Assembly (NCBI GenBank): GCA_017454015.1
Contig: JAFTDW010000039.1
Coordinates: 1 to 62,905 of the forward strand
Direction of reading: 5' to 3'
DNA length: 62,905 bases
Source: Bacteroidales bacterium
GTDB lineage: Bacteria; Bacteroidota; Bacteroidia; Bacteroidales; P3
Made by a program: the position numbers and the translations under genes. Shown here in pieces: positions 34,063 through 42,792 of the stretch (the stretch's first letter is position 1; every line of letters begins with the position of its first letter). Under the pieces are notes generated by a model that ran no database searches, had not been told where the DNA came from, and was given only the letters and a program-made list of their open reading frames with translations.

Positions 34063-35565
34063 TCACCATTTGTACACATCCTGCCATTTTAGTGGCCGTT
34101 GTTGGCTGTACCATTGGAAACCTTTCAGGTGGCGTTTGTCGTCGGGCAGCTTGGCGAGAGGGTAGGTGTACATGTCGGGTTTGCCGTAGGTCACCACCTT
34201 GTCGGCACCTTCATTGTCGAAGTAGATGCGTATGCGGTCGCCTTGCCCAACGTTGACGCCTATGAGCATCTGTATATTGTTTTCGGCTTGCTCTGTGACA
34301 TAGTACACCATGCGGGCGTTGCTCATGACATCGGCGTAGCGGGCTTTGCCCTGTTCGAAATAGACAAGGGTGGAGTCGCCTGCCAGTTGGTTGAACTTGA
34401 GGGAGTCTACTCTCTCTGCCGAGAGGCTTGCTCCTTGGAGTTTGGCGAGCTTGATGCGGTTGCTGTCGAGGTACACCTTTATAGAGTCGGCAGTCGACTG
34501 TTGGCTGTCATGCCACAGCACGGGGTTGTAGTAGAGGCTTATGAGAGAGTCTGTTGCGGAGTAGTATACAGAGTCGCTCATAGCCTGCATGTCGCGGCGG
34601 AAGAGTTTGGCATGGTGGCTCGCCCTCATGGCGCTGAACTGCTGCTCCTCGTCGGTGTAGACAAAGATGGTGTCGGCGTGGACATACATGGTGTCGCCTT
34701 TGTCGACCTGTCGCACAAGTGCGCTGTCGGTAACGAGTGATAAGCGGCTCTCCTGGTTGCTCTCGCCGTAGCCTCCGAGGCATACTATATTGTTGAGGCT
34801 GTCGGTGATGCGTACATTGCCTATGGCCCGCGAGTGGTTGGTCTGTTCGGAGTGGTGCAGGGTGTCGCAGATAAGCTCCTTGGCACCGCTCACCACCCTT
34901 GAGTCGCGGCGCGACACGGCGTAGCGGCTGCCAGAGTAGTAGGTGCCTTCGCTGCTGTATATTACAGTGCTGTCGCTATATATGCGGGTGGGACTTATAA
35001 AGTCGGCACGTTCGGTCTGTGTGTTGTAGATAAGTGTATCGGTATAGAGTGTGGAGCCGGTGTCTCGCAGTATCACATTGTCGTAAATGTAGAACTCGTC
35101 GAAAGCCGAGTTGTAGTTGCCTTCGCGGCTGTCGAGGGTGCGGTATCCGTTGGTGGCGTGCCCCCAGTTGGTGTAGGTGCCTGTCTCTGTCTTGCGGTTG
35201 TACTGCAGATTGTCGCTTTTAAGGGTGGTGTGTCCGTCGATAAGCACCACAGTGTCGGCCCAGATGCGCAGCACGCGTGTCTCGCCGTCGTAGTATAGGC
35301 GGTTGCCGTAGACCACCGTGGTGTCGGTGAGAATAATCTTTATGTTCCGGAAAGCGGTGAAATCGTTGCGTTCGTTGTTGAGTATTGCGGAGTCGGCATA
35401 GAGCACCATGCCCTCATGCTCGGCGCGCACTTTCTGGTAGAGTATCCACACTTGCGGATTGTCCTTGTCGCGTGTGCCCATGCCCGACTCATAGGTTATG
35501 AGTTTTTGCGCACATAGGCTGCTACATAGCGCGAGCAGGATGATAAGTGGTATTATGCGTTTCAA
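34063..35565 (-). CDS. OstA-like (LptA/LptD N-domain) periplasmic protein
   Basis: This 500-residue protein has a signal peptide (ending LCSSLCAQ) and long runs of beta-jellyroll strands with alternating polar and hydrophobic residues (VLYADSAILNNERNDFTAFRNIKI, LYYDGETRVLRIWADTVVL), as in OstA/LptA proteins that carry lipopolysaccharide across the periplasm. Bacteroidota encode such OstA-like proteins separately from LptD. It lies downstream of gldJ on the same strand, with a 134-bp spacer holding a hairpin, so co-expression is possible but not shown. Confidence 0.82.
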   Translation of the reverse strand: MKRIIPLIILLALCSSLCAQKLITYESGMGTRDKDNPQVWILYQKVRAEHEGMVLYADSAILNNERNDFTAFRNIKIILTDTTVVYGNRLYYDGETRVLRIWADTVVLIDGHTTLKSDNLQYNRKTETGTYTNWGHATNGYRTLDSREGNYNSAFDEFYIYDNVILRDTGSTLYTDTLIYNTQTERADFISPTRIYSDSTVIYSSEGTYYSGSRYAVSRRDSRVVSGAKELICDTLHHSEQTNHSRAIGNVRITDSLNNIVCLGGYGESNQESRLSLVTDSALVRQVDKGDTMYVHADTIFVYTDEEQQFSAMRASHHAKLFRRDMQAMSDSVYYSATDSLISLYYNPVLWHDSQQSTADSIKVYLDSNRIKLAKLQGASLSAERVDSLKFNQLAGDSTLVYFEQGKARYADVMSNARMVYYVTEQAENNIQMLIGVNVGQGDRIRIYFDNEGADKVVTYGKPDMYTYPLAKLPDDKRHLKGFQWYSQQRPLKWQDVYKW

Positions 35566-35637
35566 TGTGGGGGTGTGGCTTTTGATTGTCGAGAGTGCGT
35601 CGATACGTGGCGCTGTTGTTTTCCTCTTAATGAAAAA

Positions 35638-35671
35638 ATGAGCAGTTAACCGCTAACTGCTAACTGCTCAT
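35638..35671. terminator. Hairpin downstream of gldJ
   Basis: ATGAGCAGTTA (35638-35648) pairs with TAACTGCTCAT (35661-35671) around a 12-nt loop. On the minus strand, where gldJ ends at 35700, the stem is followed by TTTTTTCAT, so it can act as a gldJ terminator. The sequence is made of CTAACTGC-type short repeats common in spacers of this genome. Confidence 0.6.
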
Positions 35672-35699
35672 TATGAATTGCCAATCACGGAGTGGACAG

Positions 35700-37268
35700 C
35701 TATTCCCTGCGGGAGCCGAGGCGGTCCATAGCGCAACGGAAGCCAATCCATGCGGTGGCCTTGTCTTGGTCGTAGAAGCGGCGGGTGCCTGCCTGCATCC
35801 AGTAGGCGCGGTCGGCCCACGAGCCACCTTTCACCACGCGCACCTTGTTGCTGATGAGCGAGGCGACCTGTTCGCCGCTCTCGCCGCCAAGGTTGCGGTG
35901 ATACATCATGTTGGTAAGGCTGTCCTGATTGTTGAGGATGCTGCTCTCCTCTTCGCCGCCACCATCCTCTTCATCGCCAGACTCTTCGCTAATCCATTGG
36001 CTGATGTTTTCTTTGCTTGTGTAGTCGTAGATGTTGGAGGTGTAGTCACCGTCGAGGTAGTTGATGTTGTCGGCCTGACGGTAGTTGCGACGGTTGAGGT
36101 CGTCGTCGACATTGACGTAGTATAGTTCGCCAGTGGTGTCGTTGATTTGCACCTCTTCGTCGACGATAAGTTTCTGTTTGTAGACGTTACCACGGAATGG
36201 GTTCATGTCCTCGCCGCCGGAGGGGTTGGCATCCTTACGATAGACATCCATGCACCATTCGCTGACATTGCCCGCCATGTGGTAGAGGCCGTAGTCGTTG
36301 GGGAAGTACCATTTGACGGGAGCGGTGTAGTCCCAGCCGTCGTTGAGGTTGCCTGCCACGCCCATGGCGTCGCCGCGCGAACGCTTGAAGTTGGCAAGGA
36401 ACTGTCCGTAGTATTTGGAGTTGGCGGAGCGTAGGCTTTGGCCGGACCATGGATAGGAGCGGTGTTCCACGAGGCGTTCGCCGTCGATGAGGCGACCGAT
36501 AAGGCCGAGGGCTGCATACTCCCATTCAGCCTCTGTTGGCAGGCGGTAGCTGGGGCTAAGGATACCATCGGCGATACGTACCTTGCGGGGTTCGCCACCG
36601 GCGCTGGGGTTGAGGTCTTCGAGTTCTTTCTTTGTTGTGCCTTGATATTGTCCGGCGAGATAGACGTCGGTCTGGAAGGCGGTGGCAGCCGAGAGGTCGG
36701 CCAGTTCGAGCTGTATGACACCGGCCTCGATAAGTATGCGTTCATTGACGCGGTCGGTTCTCCATTTGCAGTAGTTCATGGCTTGTTCCCATGACACGCC
36801 GACTACGGGGTAGTCGTCGTAAATGGGGCTCTGGAAGTAGAAGTCGACAAAGCCTTCGCGCCATGCCAGCTTGTCGCGCCATGCATTGGTGTCGGGATAG
36901 GCTGCGAGAGCACGCTCGGGATACTCCTCGCCATAGGCGCGCGACATCCAGTAAGTATACTCGCGGTAGTCGCGGTTGGCCACCTCGCACTCGTCCATAT
37001 AGAAAGACGAGACGGTAACGGTGTGAGCCATGTTGTTCCATTCAAAGCGGGAGTCGTCGCCCATGCGTCCCATGGTGAAGGAGCCGCCCTCCACAAATAC
37101 CAGTCCGGGCTGGGTTTCCTGCTCGTGGTATTTTTCGTCGGCAATCTCAAAACCGCCCCAGTCTGGGTTGTTGTAGTCCCATCCTGTGGTGCTCGACTTT
37201 TGATGGCCGCATCCTGCCAAGGTAACAATGGCCAGGGCCATCGCCAGCGTCATTCGTACACTCTTCAT
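35700..37268 (-). CDS. gldJ: Gliding-motility/T9SS lipoprotein GldJ
   Basis: This 522-residue lipoprotein (lipobox VTLAGC) has an SUMF1/formylglycine-enzyme-like fold without enzyme function: FVEGGSFTMGRMGDDSRFEWNN, MDECEVANRDYREY, YPVVGVSWEQAMNYCKWRTDRVNE, YRLPTEAEWEYAALGL and a C-terminal KVRVVKGGSWADRAYWMQ...IGFRCAMDRLGS. The NRRNYRQADNINYLDGD segment separates GldJ from GldK. GldJ stabilises GldK in the outer-membrane ring of the type IX secretion system. An acidic Glu/Asp-rich insert near residue 430 looks lineage-specific. It lies 80 bp after the PorP-like gene; gldK, L, M and N are not here. Confidence 0.88.
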   Translation of the reverse strand: MKSVRMTLAMALAIVTLAGCGHQKSSTTGWDYNNPDWGGFEIADEKYHEQETQPGLVFVEGGSFTMGRMGDDSRFEWNNMAHTVTVSSFYMDECEVANRDYREYTYWMSRAYGEEYPERALAAYPDTNAWRDKLAWREGFVDFYFQSPIYDDYPVVGVSWEQAMNYCKWRTDRVNERILIEAGVIQLELADLSAATAFQTDVYLAGQYQGTTKKELEDLNPSAGGEPRKVRIADGILSPSYRLPTEAEWEYAALGLIGRLIDGERLVEHRSYPWSGQSLRSANSKYYGQFLANFKRSRGDAMGVAGNLNDGWDYTAPVKWYFPNDYGLYHMAGNVSEWCMDVYRKDANPSGGEDMNPFRGNVYKQKLIVDEEVQINDTTGELYYVNVDDDLNRRNYRQADNINYLDGDYTSNIYDYTSKENISQWISEESGDEEDGGGEEESSILNNQDSLTNMMYHRNLGGESGEQVASLISNKVRVVKGGSWADRAYWMQAGTRRFYDQDKATAWIGFRCAMDRLGSRRE

Positions 37269-37348
37269 AGTATGTGTGTTTTGTTAGAGTCTGATTTTGT
37301 TTATGTAATTATACGTAATAGTCAGCCAAAAGGTTTCCCTCTATCCCG

Positions 37349-38350
37349 TTAGAAGGAGGGACAGCGAATGGCTTTCATCTTGTGTTTCTGCTCGGGGCAA
37401 GGCAGCAGCACACCGAGGCTGAGCTCGTGGGCGCCGCCGGTGTTGTTGGCAAGCTTAGAGATTGTTACGTCATAGCTGTAGCCCACCTTGAAGTAGTCTT
37501 GCTGCACGCCTACCATAAATATGAATGCATCGGCGTTCTCTATGCCGTTGCGGTACCAGAGACCCACAAGGAAGGGCATCCAGTCGAGGTATATACCGTA
37601 GTTAAAGTAGTGCATGCCCGCCCAATATTGATAAACGAAGTTGGGGGAGATGACCGGAGTGCCGAGGCCGAGCGACGAGGTACGGCGGCGGTCTTCGGCG
37701 AGGTTTATCAGTCCGCCGAGGTTGGCAGTGTATTTGACGGGCAGTTTGGCCACGCCATAGAAGCCGTTGCTGGGCTGGGTGAGGTGGGTGGCGGAGAATC
37801 CGGCGTACCACGAATCACCGTATGCAAGCATACCGGCGGCGAAGTCGGCAAACCACACGTTGGTCTTGTCGGGCATCTGAGCCGACGTCATGCCGGTGAA
37901 ACCGTACACGCGGTCAATCATGTCGGGGAAACGCAGCCCGTCCCAGTCGAGGTTGGTGTTCACTATAGCGGCTTGCAGGGCGGCGTTGATAAAGACTTCG
38001 CGCGTAATCTGGAAGCGGAAGGCATACATCAGCGAAGCCTCGCTGGTGGTGAGGGCACCGTGGTCGCCTTGGCGGTCGGCCAATACCTGAAAACCGATAC
38101 CACCATGCAGACCATTGATATACTGGTCGTAAGAGAGGGAGATGGTGGAGAACGAGCTCACCAACGCAGGCCACTGGTTGCGGTAACTCAGCGAGATGCG
38201 GGGACACACTTTGGAGCCGGCGAAGGCAGGGTTCATATACAGCGGGTTGGCATAGAACTGCGAGAATACTACGTCCTGGGCACTTGCCCCACTTGCTACG
38301 AGCACAGTCAGTGCTATGGCTACCAGCAACTTATGTAATCTTTTTATCAT
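37349..38350 (-). CDS. PorP/SprF-family type IX secretion membrane protein
   Basis: This outer-membrane beta-barrel of about 333 residues starts MIKRLHKLLVAIALTVLVASGASAQ (signal peptide). It has the family opening FSQFYANPLYMNPAFAGSKVCPRISLSYRNQWPAL and ends KAIRCPSF, as PorP/SprF proteins do. These proteins assist T9SS assembly or delivery of specific adhesins. ATG 38350 is chosen; a GTG at 38371 would add seven unlikely residues. gldJ follows on the same strand. A T9SS cargo protein (48269-51241) shows the system is relevant in this organism. Confidence 0.9.
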   Translation of the reverse strand: MIKRLHKLLVAIALTVLVASGASAQDVVFSQFYANPLYMNPAFAGSKVCPRISLSYRNQWPALVSSFSTISLSYDQYINGLHGGIGFQVLADRQGDHGALTTSEASLMYAFRFQITREVFINAALQAAIVNTNLDWDGLRFPDMIDRVYGFTGMTSAQMPDKTNVWFADFAAGMLAYGDSWYAGFSATHLTQPSNGFYGVAKLPVKYTANLGGLINLAEDRRRTSSLGLGTPVISPNFVYQYWAGMHYFNYGIYLDWMPFLVGLWYRNGIENADAFIFMVGVQQDYFKVGYSYDVTISKLANNTGGAHELSLGVLLPCPEQKHKMKAIRCPSF

Positions 38351-38657
38351 AACTTTGGATATAAGATTCACTTTCGTTTTTTTATATCTGCGTCCAAATC
38401 TTAAAAACCTTTAATTTTACAAGCTTTGAACGTGTGATTTTGATACAATACGCCCTTATAGAATATGCCCAAAATCAAATGGCAATATTACGATTTTTTT
38501 TTTGAATGTACGTGTTTTGACCGAAATTATTTTGTAATACGCTGTTTATCAGTGCTATATTTTTTCGTAAAATTCTTTTGTCAGGTAGTTTTTATGGTCG
38601 TTTTTTGGGGCTGTTTTCCAAAATTTGCAGCCTTTTTCACAGGTTTTTGTAGCATTT
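38351..38657. other. AT-rich spacer between the PorP-like gene and the ABC permease
   Basis: About 300 bp containing long T-runs and no convincing gene. An 88-codon plus-strand frame (38465-38731) encodes a Phe/Cys-rich chain typical of translated T-runs and was dismissed. The region must hold the promoter of the porP-like and gldJ genes and the terminator of the five-gene run ending at 38658, but neither was located with confidence. Confidence 0.5.
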
Positions 38658-39992
38658 TTATGCCTTGGAAGAGGGTATTATGGTGTGGCGGTAGATGGTT
38701 GCCGAGAGTAGGGTGCAGAGGGGGGTGGTGAATAGGAGTATAGCCATGCTCAGCGATGCCTGTCCTGTGGGTATGCCGAAGGGCAGCAGCATTGCCACGG
38801 TCACGGGGGCAGTGAAGGGGATGAGAGAGAACACTGTGGCGAGTGTGCCCGTGGTGTTGGCAAGGATAGGCCCCATAAATATAAGAGGTAGAGCGAGTAT
38901 TAGCAGCAGAGGCAGGGTGTGCAGGCTGCCCAAAGTCCTGTTGGCCCGCAGGGAGGCCAACGATGCTATCAGTCCGGCGTAGAAGAGGTATCCGAGGAGG
39001 AAGAAGAGCAGCATCACTGGCACTATGGTGGCGAAATGGATGCGGTCGAGGTAGCGTATGCTCAGAGGGGCGAAGGTGGTATTTTCGAGCTCGTGCATCT
39101 GCACCGTGGATTGAGAGCCTTTGGTTTGCAGTGGGTTGTCGAGGGTGTGGTTCTCGGTGTGGGCTTGCTCGAAGAGGTCGTTGTAGCGGTGTTGCACCAA
39201 GGCAATGCCACCTGCAGTAATGGCGGTCCACAGCGTCAGCAGGGTGAGAGCCACGAGGGCGGTGCCCGTTATCTTGCCGAGCAGCAGTTGGAACGGCTTG
39301 ACAGAGGAGAGCAGCACCTCGGCAATGCGGCTGTTTTTTTCCTCGTAGACCGAGGTTGTTATCAGTGTGCTGAATATCACCAATGAGAGTATCATGAGTG
39401 TGGCGAGTACTATGGCGAGTGTCTTGCGGAGCGGGAGGTCAGGGTCTTGCCCTGTGTTGATGTCGCGTATGTGTAGGCTTATCCTGCTTTTGGCTATGGT
39501 GTTGTAGTCCTGTTGCGAGACGCCCACCACGTCGAGCAGTATTTCGCTGGCGAGGATGCGGTTGAGCTGTGTGTATGCGTCGCTCCGCAGGGCAGGGTCG
39601 TCGGTGCCTGGGCGGTAGTAGAGGTGGGCGTCGGTTGGTATGGTGGTTTCGCGTCGCAGTATGTGGAGCACTGCTGCGGTGCTGTCGGTCTTTAGGAGCA
39701 GTCGTTCGCGGGCGTAGGCGAGGCTGCCTGCGTATTGGTAGTTTATATGATCGCTGTTGTGCAGCCGGTTGAGGAAGAGGCCTGTCTCGTCGACGACCAG
39801 CACGGTGGCGTGTGGCTGTGGGTGTGTGGCGGTGACTACAGGGATGGTGTAGCACACCACAAGGAGCAAGGGCACTACCACGGCCAGCAGCCAGAATGCT
39901 TTGCCGCGTACCTGCGCCACATATTCGCGGCACATCACCAGCAGGGTTTTATTGCTCATTGGTATTGGTGGGGTGTATGTGTTCCATTTCAT
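38658..39992 (-). CDS. ABC-2 type transporter permease (NatB-like)
   Basis: This 444-residue membrane protein has one TM helix after a short N-terminus (FWLLAVVVPLLLVVCYTIPVV), a periplasmic domain of about 140 residues, and a cluster of five or six C-terminal helices beginning LAIVLATLMILSLVIFSTLITTSVYEEKNSRIAEVLLSSVKP, the signature of NatB-like exporters. ATG 39992 overlaps the ATPase stop by four bases as in the other junctions of this run; ATG 39959 (MSNKTLL) is the alternative and would match homologs better. The MKWN start lies inside palindromic element B. Confidence 0.88.
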   Translation of the reverse strand: MKWNTYTPPIPMSNKTLLVMCREYVAQVRGKAFWLLAVVVPLLLVVCYTIPVVTATHPQPHATVLVVDETGLFLNRLHNSDHINYQYAGSLAYARERLLLKTDSTAAVLHILRRETTIPTDAHLYYRPGTDDPALRSDAYTQLNRILASEILLDVVGVSQQDYNTIAKSRISLHIRDINTGQDPDLPLRKTLAIVLATLMILSLVIFSTLITTSVYEEKNSRIAEVLLSSVKPFQLLLGKITGTALVALTLLTLWTAITAGGIALVQHRYNDLFEQAHTENHTLDNPLQTKGSQSTVQMHELENTTFAPLSIRYLDRIHFATIVPVMLLFFLLGYLFYAGLIASLASLRANRTLGSLHTLPLLLILALPLIFMGPILANTTGTLATVFSLIPFTAPVTVAMLLPFGIPTGQASLSMAILLFTTPLCTLLSATIYRHTIIPSSKA

Positions 39993-40055
39993 GAGTCGTT
40001 TTCTGGCTGCGGCAGTGGAAGCTTGCTTACACTGCTCTTGCTTATCGAAAACGTT
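39981..40055. repeat. Palindromic interspersed element, copy B (3' end of ABC ATPase gene)
   Basis: 75 bp matching copy A. Core 39997-40053 has outer arms CGTTTTC/GAAAACG and inner stem GCAGTG-g-AAGC-tt-GCTT-a-CACTGC. Its inner bases differ from copy A while pairing is kept. Read on the minus strand it encodes about the last 20 residues of the ATPase (beginning TFSISK, ending ENDS) and the first residues (MKWN) of the permease. Confidence 0.72.
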
Positions 40056-40741
40056 GTGATAAAGTAGTCTTGTAGCGACTGGCCTTGGGGTATCAGCTGC
40101 GCGGTCTCGCCTTGCACTGTTATGTGCGAGTTGGCAAGGATGGCTATATGCGAGCAGAGGTCCTGGGCTTGGTACATGTTGTGGGTGGAGAGTATCATGG
40201 TAGTGCCCTGTGTGTGCAGCTGCGCCATTGTCTCTCTGAGTAGTTGGGCGCCCATAGGGTCGAGTCCGGAGAAAGGCTCGTCGAGCACAAGCAGTGTCGG
40301 GTTGTGGAGCAATGCGGTTATGAGCTGCAGCTTCTGCTGTGTTCCCTTGGAGAGCTGACCCACGGTTTTTGCCCGTGTGTCGGTGAGCGAGAAGTGTTGC
40401 AGCCAGTGGTCGATGGCCGTTGTGGCTGCTGCTCGGCTCATGCCTTTGAGTCGGGCGAAGTAGTGCAGCTGGTCTGTGACTGTCATGCGCGGATAGAGTC
40501 CGCGTTCCTCTGGCAGGTAGCCTATCTGGTTGGTGGAGTACTGGCCGAGGGGTGTGCCGTCGATATGCAGGGTTCCGGCGTCGGGTTCTATGATGCGGTT
40601 GAGTATGCGCAGCAGCGTGGTCTTGCCTGCTCCGTTGAGCCCGAGCAGTCCGAAAGTGCTTCCGCGCGGCACATGGAGGCTTACATTGTCGAGAACCTTG
40701 TGCTGCCCATATTGTTTGTGTATGCCGGTGGCCTGTATCAT
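39989..40741 (-). CDS. ABC transporter ATP-binding protein (NatA-like)
   Basis: This ATPase of about 250 residues has Walker A GLNGAGKTT, Q-loop region IGYLPEERGLYPRM, signature LSKGTQQKL and Walker B LLVLDEPFSGLD. It starts at ATG 40741, whose ATGA overlaps the BatA-like stop. It energises the NatB-like permease next to it, probably for export. The normal family end is near LQDYFIT; the remaining roughly 20 residues (to ENDS) are encoded by palindromic element B, a likely insertion-derived tail. Confidence 0.93.
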   Translation of the reverse strand: MIQATGIHKQYGQHKVLDNVSLHVPRGSTFGLLGLNGAGKTTLLRILNRIIEPDAGTLHIDGTPLGQYSTNQIGYLPEERGLYPRMTVTDQLHYFARLKGMSRAAATTAIDHWLQHFSLTDTRAKTVGQLSKGTQQKLQLITALLHNPTLLVLDEPFSGLDPMGAQLLRETMAQLHTQGTTMILSTHNMYQAQDLCSHIAILANSHITVQGETAQLIPQGQSLQDYFITTFSISKSSVSKLPLPQPENDS

Positions 40742-42792
40742 TTTTTCGAGGGTGGTATGATGGTTAGTGCCGTCTCCGCGGCGAGGGCGAGCAGAGCCAG
40801 AGCCAGGCACCACATCCACAGCGGGCGTCCCTGGCGTTTTTGGCGTATGTAATGGTCGAGCGGCGCGGAGGCATTGGACACTACCGAGCAGTTGGTGAGG
40901 TTGTAGTTGGCAATGAGTTTGGCGAGGTCGGAGCGTGAGTGGAACTGCATGAGCGACTCGGAGCGCGAGTAGTTGAAAGCCAGTGCCTGCAGCGTGGAGC
41001 CGGCCATAGTGAGGTTGTAGTTGCCGTCGGACGGGAGCTCAGGTGGCAGCATGATAGTCTGCGAACCGGAGTGGTGCAGGGTGGGGATGGTCTGGTAGGT
41101 GGTGTCGAGAGCCGCAAGGCGCGGGGTGAGCCTGTCGGCGTCGCCCACGGGGTAGTTGACGGGTATGGGCTCCGGTGCTCCTATGGTGAAGGCTGCATGT
41201 GGCAGTATGCGGCTGTATAGCGCCATGTTGAAGAGGGTTGGTACAAAGAGGGCTTGCGAGGTGAAGTCGGTGTATTCCGGGCGCAGCGGCATGGCCCAGA
41301 GGTAGAGCAGTCCGCCGTCGCAGGGGGTGGCGGTGAGTGCCGGTGTGCCGTCGGCAAGTTGTATGATGACTTCGCGTACCGTGTTGCCAGTGGTGTTCAT
41401 TGGGTAGCGTGCTGTCACGGTGGGCATCTCCATGTCGGCGGTTTTGCCGGAGAAGACCTGGCTGTAGAGGCGGTTTTCGAGGTTGACCTGCGAAGCTTTC
41501 AGTTTGTTGTTGGCCATAGGGTCGAGAGTGGGTGCCGAGAGGCTGGCAAGCAGAGCGTTGTACGACTGGATGTTGGCATTGGCGGCGGGCACCACCACGA
41601 GTGTGCCGCCGTTGCGCACAAAGGTCGAGAGGGTCTGGGCGAGCCCCGAGGGTATCTCTCCGAGTTCGTCGAGAATGATGGCGTTGGCGTTGGCAAGGCG
41701 CGAGAAGTCTATGTTGTTGGCTTGCTGAGTGGTGTAGGCTATGGCGCTGTCGCCGTCGAAGAGTCTTTGCAGCGCCGTGTTGGCGTTTTTAGAGCCCTCA
41801 ATGGTTGTAAGGTTAACCGGCGGCTGTATGTCGACGGAGAAGTAGTAGCGGTCGTCGAAGGAGATGGGGTAGTCAGTGGTTTCCACACGGCAGTGGAGAG
41901 CCGAGTCGCAGGTTGCCACGAAATGGAGGTCGACGGTGGCGTCGCTGTGCGGAGGCAGGTCGACGGAGGCCACAGCCTGCTGGGTGCCGTTGACAAAGAG
42001 GCGCAGCGGCGCTTTCTCGATGGTGGAGTTGCCTGCGTTGACGATACGCGCCGAGGCTGTGAGATGCGACCCTTTCTGCACCACCGGTGCACTGAGGGTC
42101 ACTGTGTCGATGTATATGTTGTCGGCGGAGGCTGCCTGGAGTGGCACAAGGGTGATGCTTATGGTGTTGTCTGTCGGCATGGCTTCGGGCTGGAATGCCG
42201 ACTGTTGGAAGTCTGAGATGATATAAAGCTCGCGGTTGTGGGCCCCGCTGTGGCTGAGGAAGTCGGCGGCACGCCGTGCGGCGTTGTGTAAGGAGTGTCC
42301 CTTGGCGGTGGGCTCTATCTGGTCGATGTAGGCGAGAAACTCATCGCGCGAGAGCCAGCGGAACTGGTTGCCTTGGCAGTCGCTGAGCAGTAGCTGGAAG
42401 TTGTCGTCGGGTTTGTAGGCTGCCGCAATCTCGCGGGCCTTGTCGCGGGCGGTTTCGAGCAGCTGTCCCTCCGTGGAGTTGCCCTGCATGCTGTAGGAGT
42501 TGTCAACGTACACCGTGACGGCCGACATTCCTGTGCTCACCTTCTGCTCCTTGGGTGTTATGGTGGGTTGGGCGAAGGTAAGGGCTATCATCGCTATGGC
42601 TATGATGCGGCAGGCGAGGAGCAGGCGTCGGCGGAGTTTCGACTGGCGACGTGTCTCGCTCTGCAACATCGTGAGGTAGCGTGTGTTGCTGAAGTACACC
42701 TTGCGGTAACGGCGGAAATTGAACAGGTGTACCGCTATGGGTATGGCTATCGCCAGCAGGCCTAAGAGCATCAAGGGGTTCGCAAAGGTCAT
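40738..42792 (-). CDS. BatA/VWA-domain membrane protein
   Basis: This 684-residue protein begins with the BatA N-terminal double-TM domain (NPLMLLGLLAIAIPIAVHLFNFRRYRKVYFSNTRYL, then LLLACRIIAIAMIALTFAQP). A von Willebrand A-like domain follows with MIDAS motif VDNSYSMQG (DxSxS). The long periplasmic part contains two more beta domains, and a final TM helix (LWMWCLALALLALAAETAL) closes it. Aerotolerance-type Bat proteins of Bacteroidota have this form, but the gene is outside a bat operon. It overlaps both neighbours by 4 nt. Confidence 0.85.
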   Translation of the reverse strand: MTFANPLMLLGLLAIAIPIAVHLFNFRRYRKVYFSNTRYLTMLQSETRRQSKLRRRLLLACRIIAIAMIALTFAQPTITPKEQKVSTGMSAVTVYVDNSYSMQGNSTEGQLLETARDKAREIAAAYKPDDNFQLLLSDCQGNQFRWLSRDEFLAYIDQIEPTAKGHSLHNAARRAADFLSHSGAHNRELYIISDFQQSAFQPEAMPTDNTISITLVPLQAASADNIYIDTVTLSAPVVQKGSHLTASARIVNAGNSTIEKAPLRLFVNGTQQAVASVDLPPHSDATVDLHFVATCDSALHCRVETTDYPISFDDRYYFSVDIQPPVNLTTIEGSKNANTALQRLFDGDSAIAYTTQQANNIDFSRLANANAIILDELGEIPSGLAQTLSTFVRNGGTLVVVPAANANIQSYNALLASLSAPTLDPMANNKLKASQVNLENRLYSQVFSGKTADMEMPTVTARYPMNTTGNTVREVIIQLADGTPALTATPCDGGLLYLWAMPLRPEYTDFTSQALFVPTLFNMALYSRILPHAAFTIGAPEPIPVNYPVGDADRLTPRLAALDTTYQTIPTLHHSGSQTIMLPPELPSDGNYNLTMAGSTLQALAFNYSRSESLMQFHSRSDLAKLIANYNLTNCSVVSNASAPLDHYIRQKRQGRPLWMWCLALALLALAAETALTIIPPSKK

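Noticed and set aside
38465-38731. 88-codon Phe/Cys-rich frame in the spacer before the PorP-like gene
   Set aside because: Derived from T-runs and running into the permease 3' end on the other strand.
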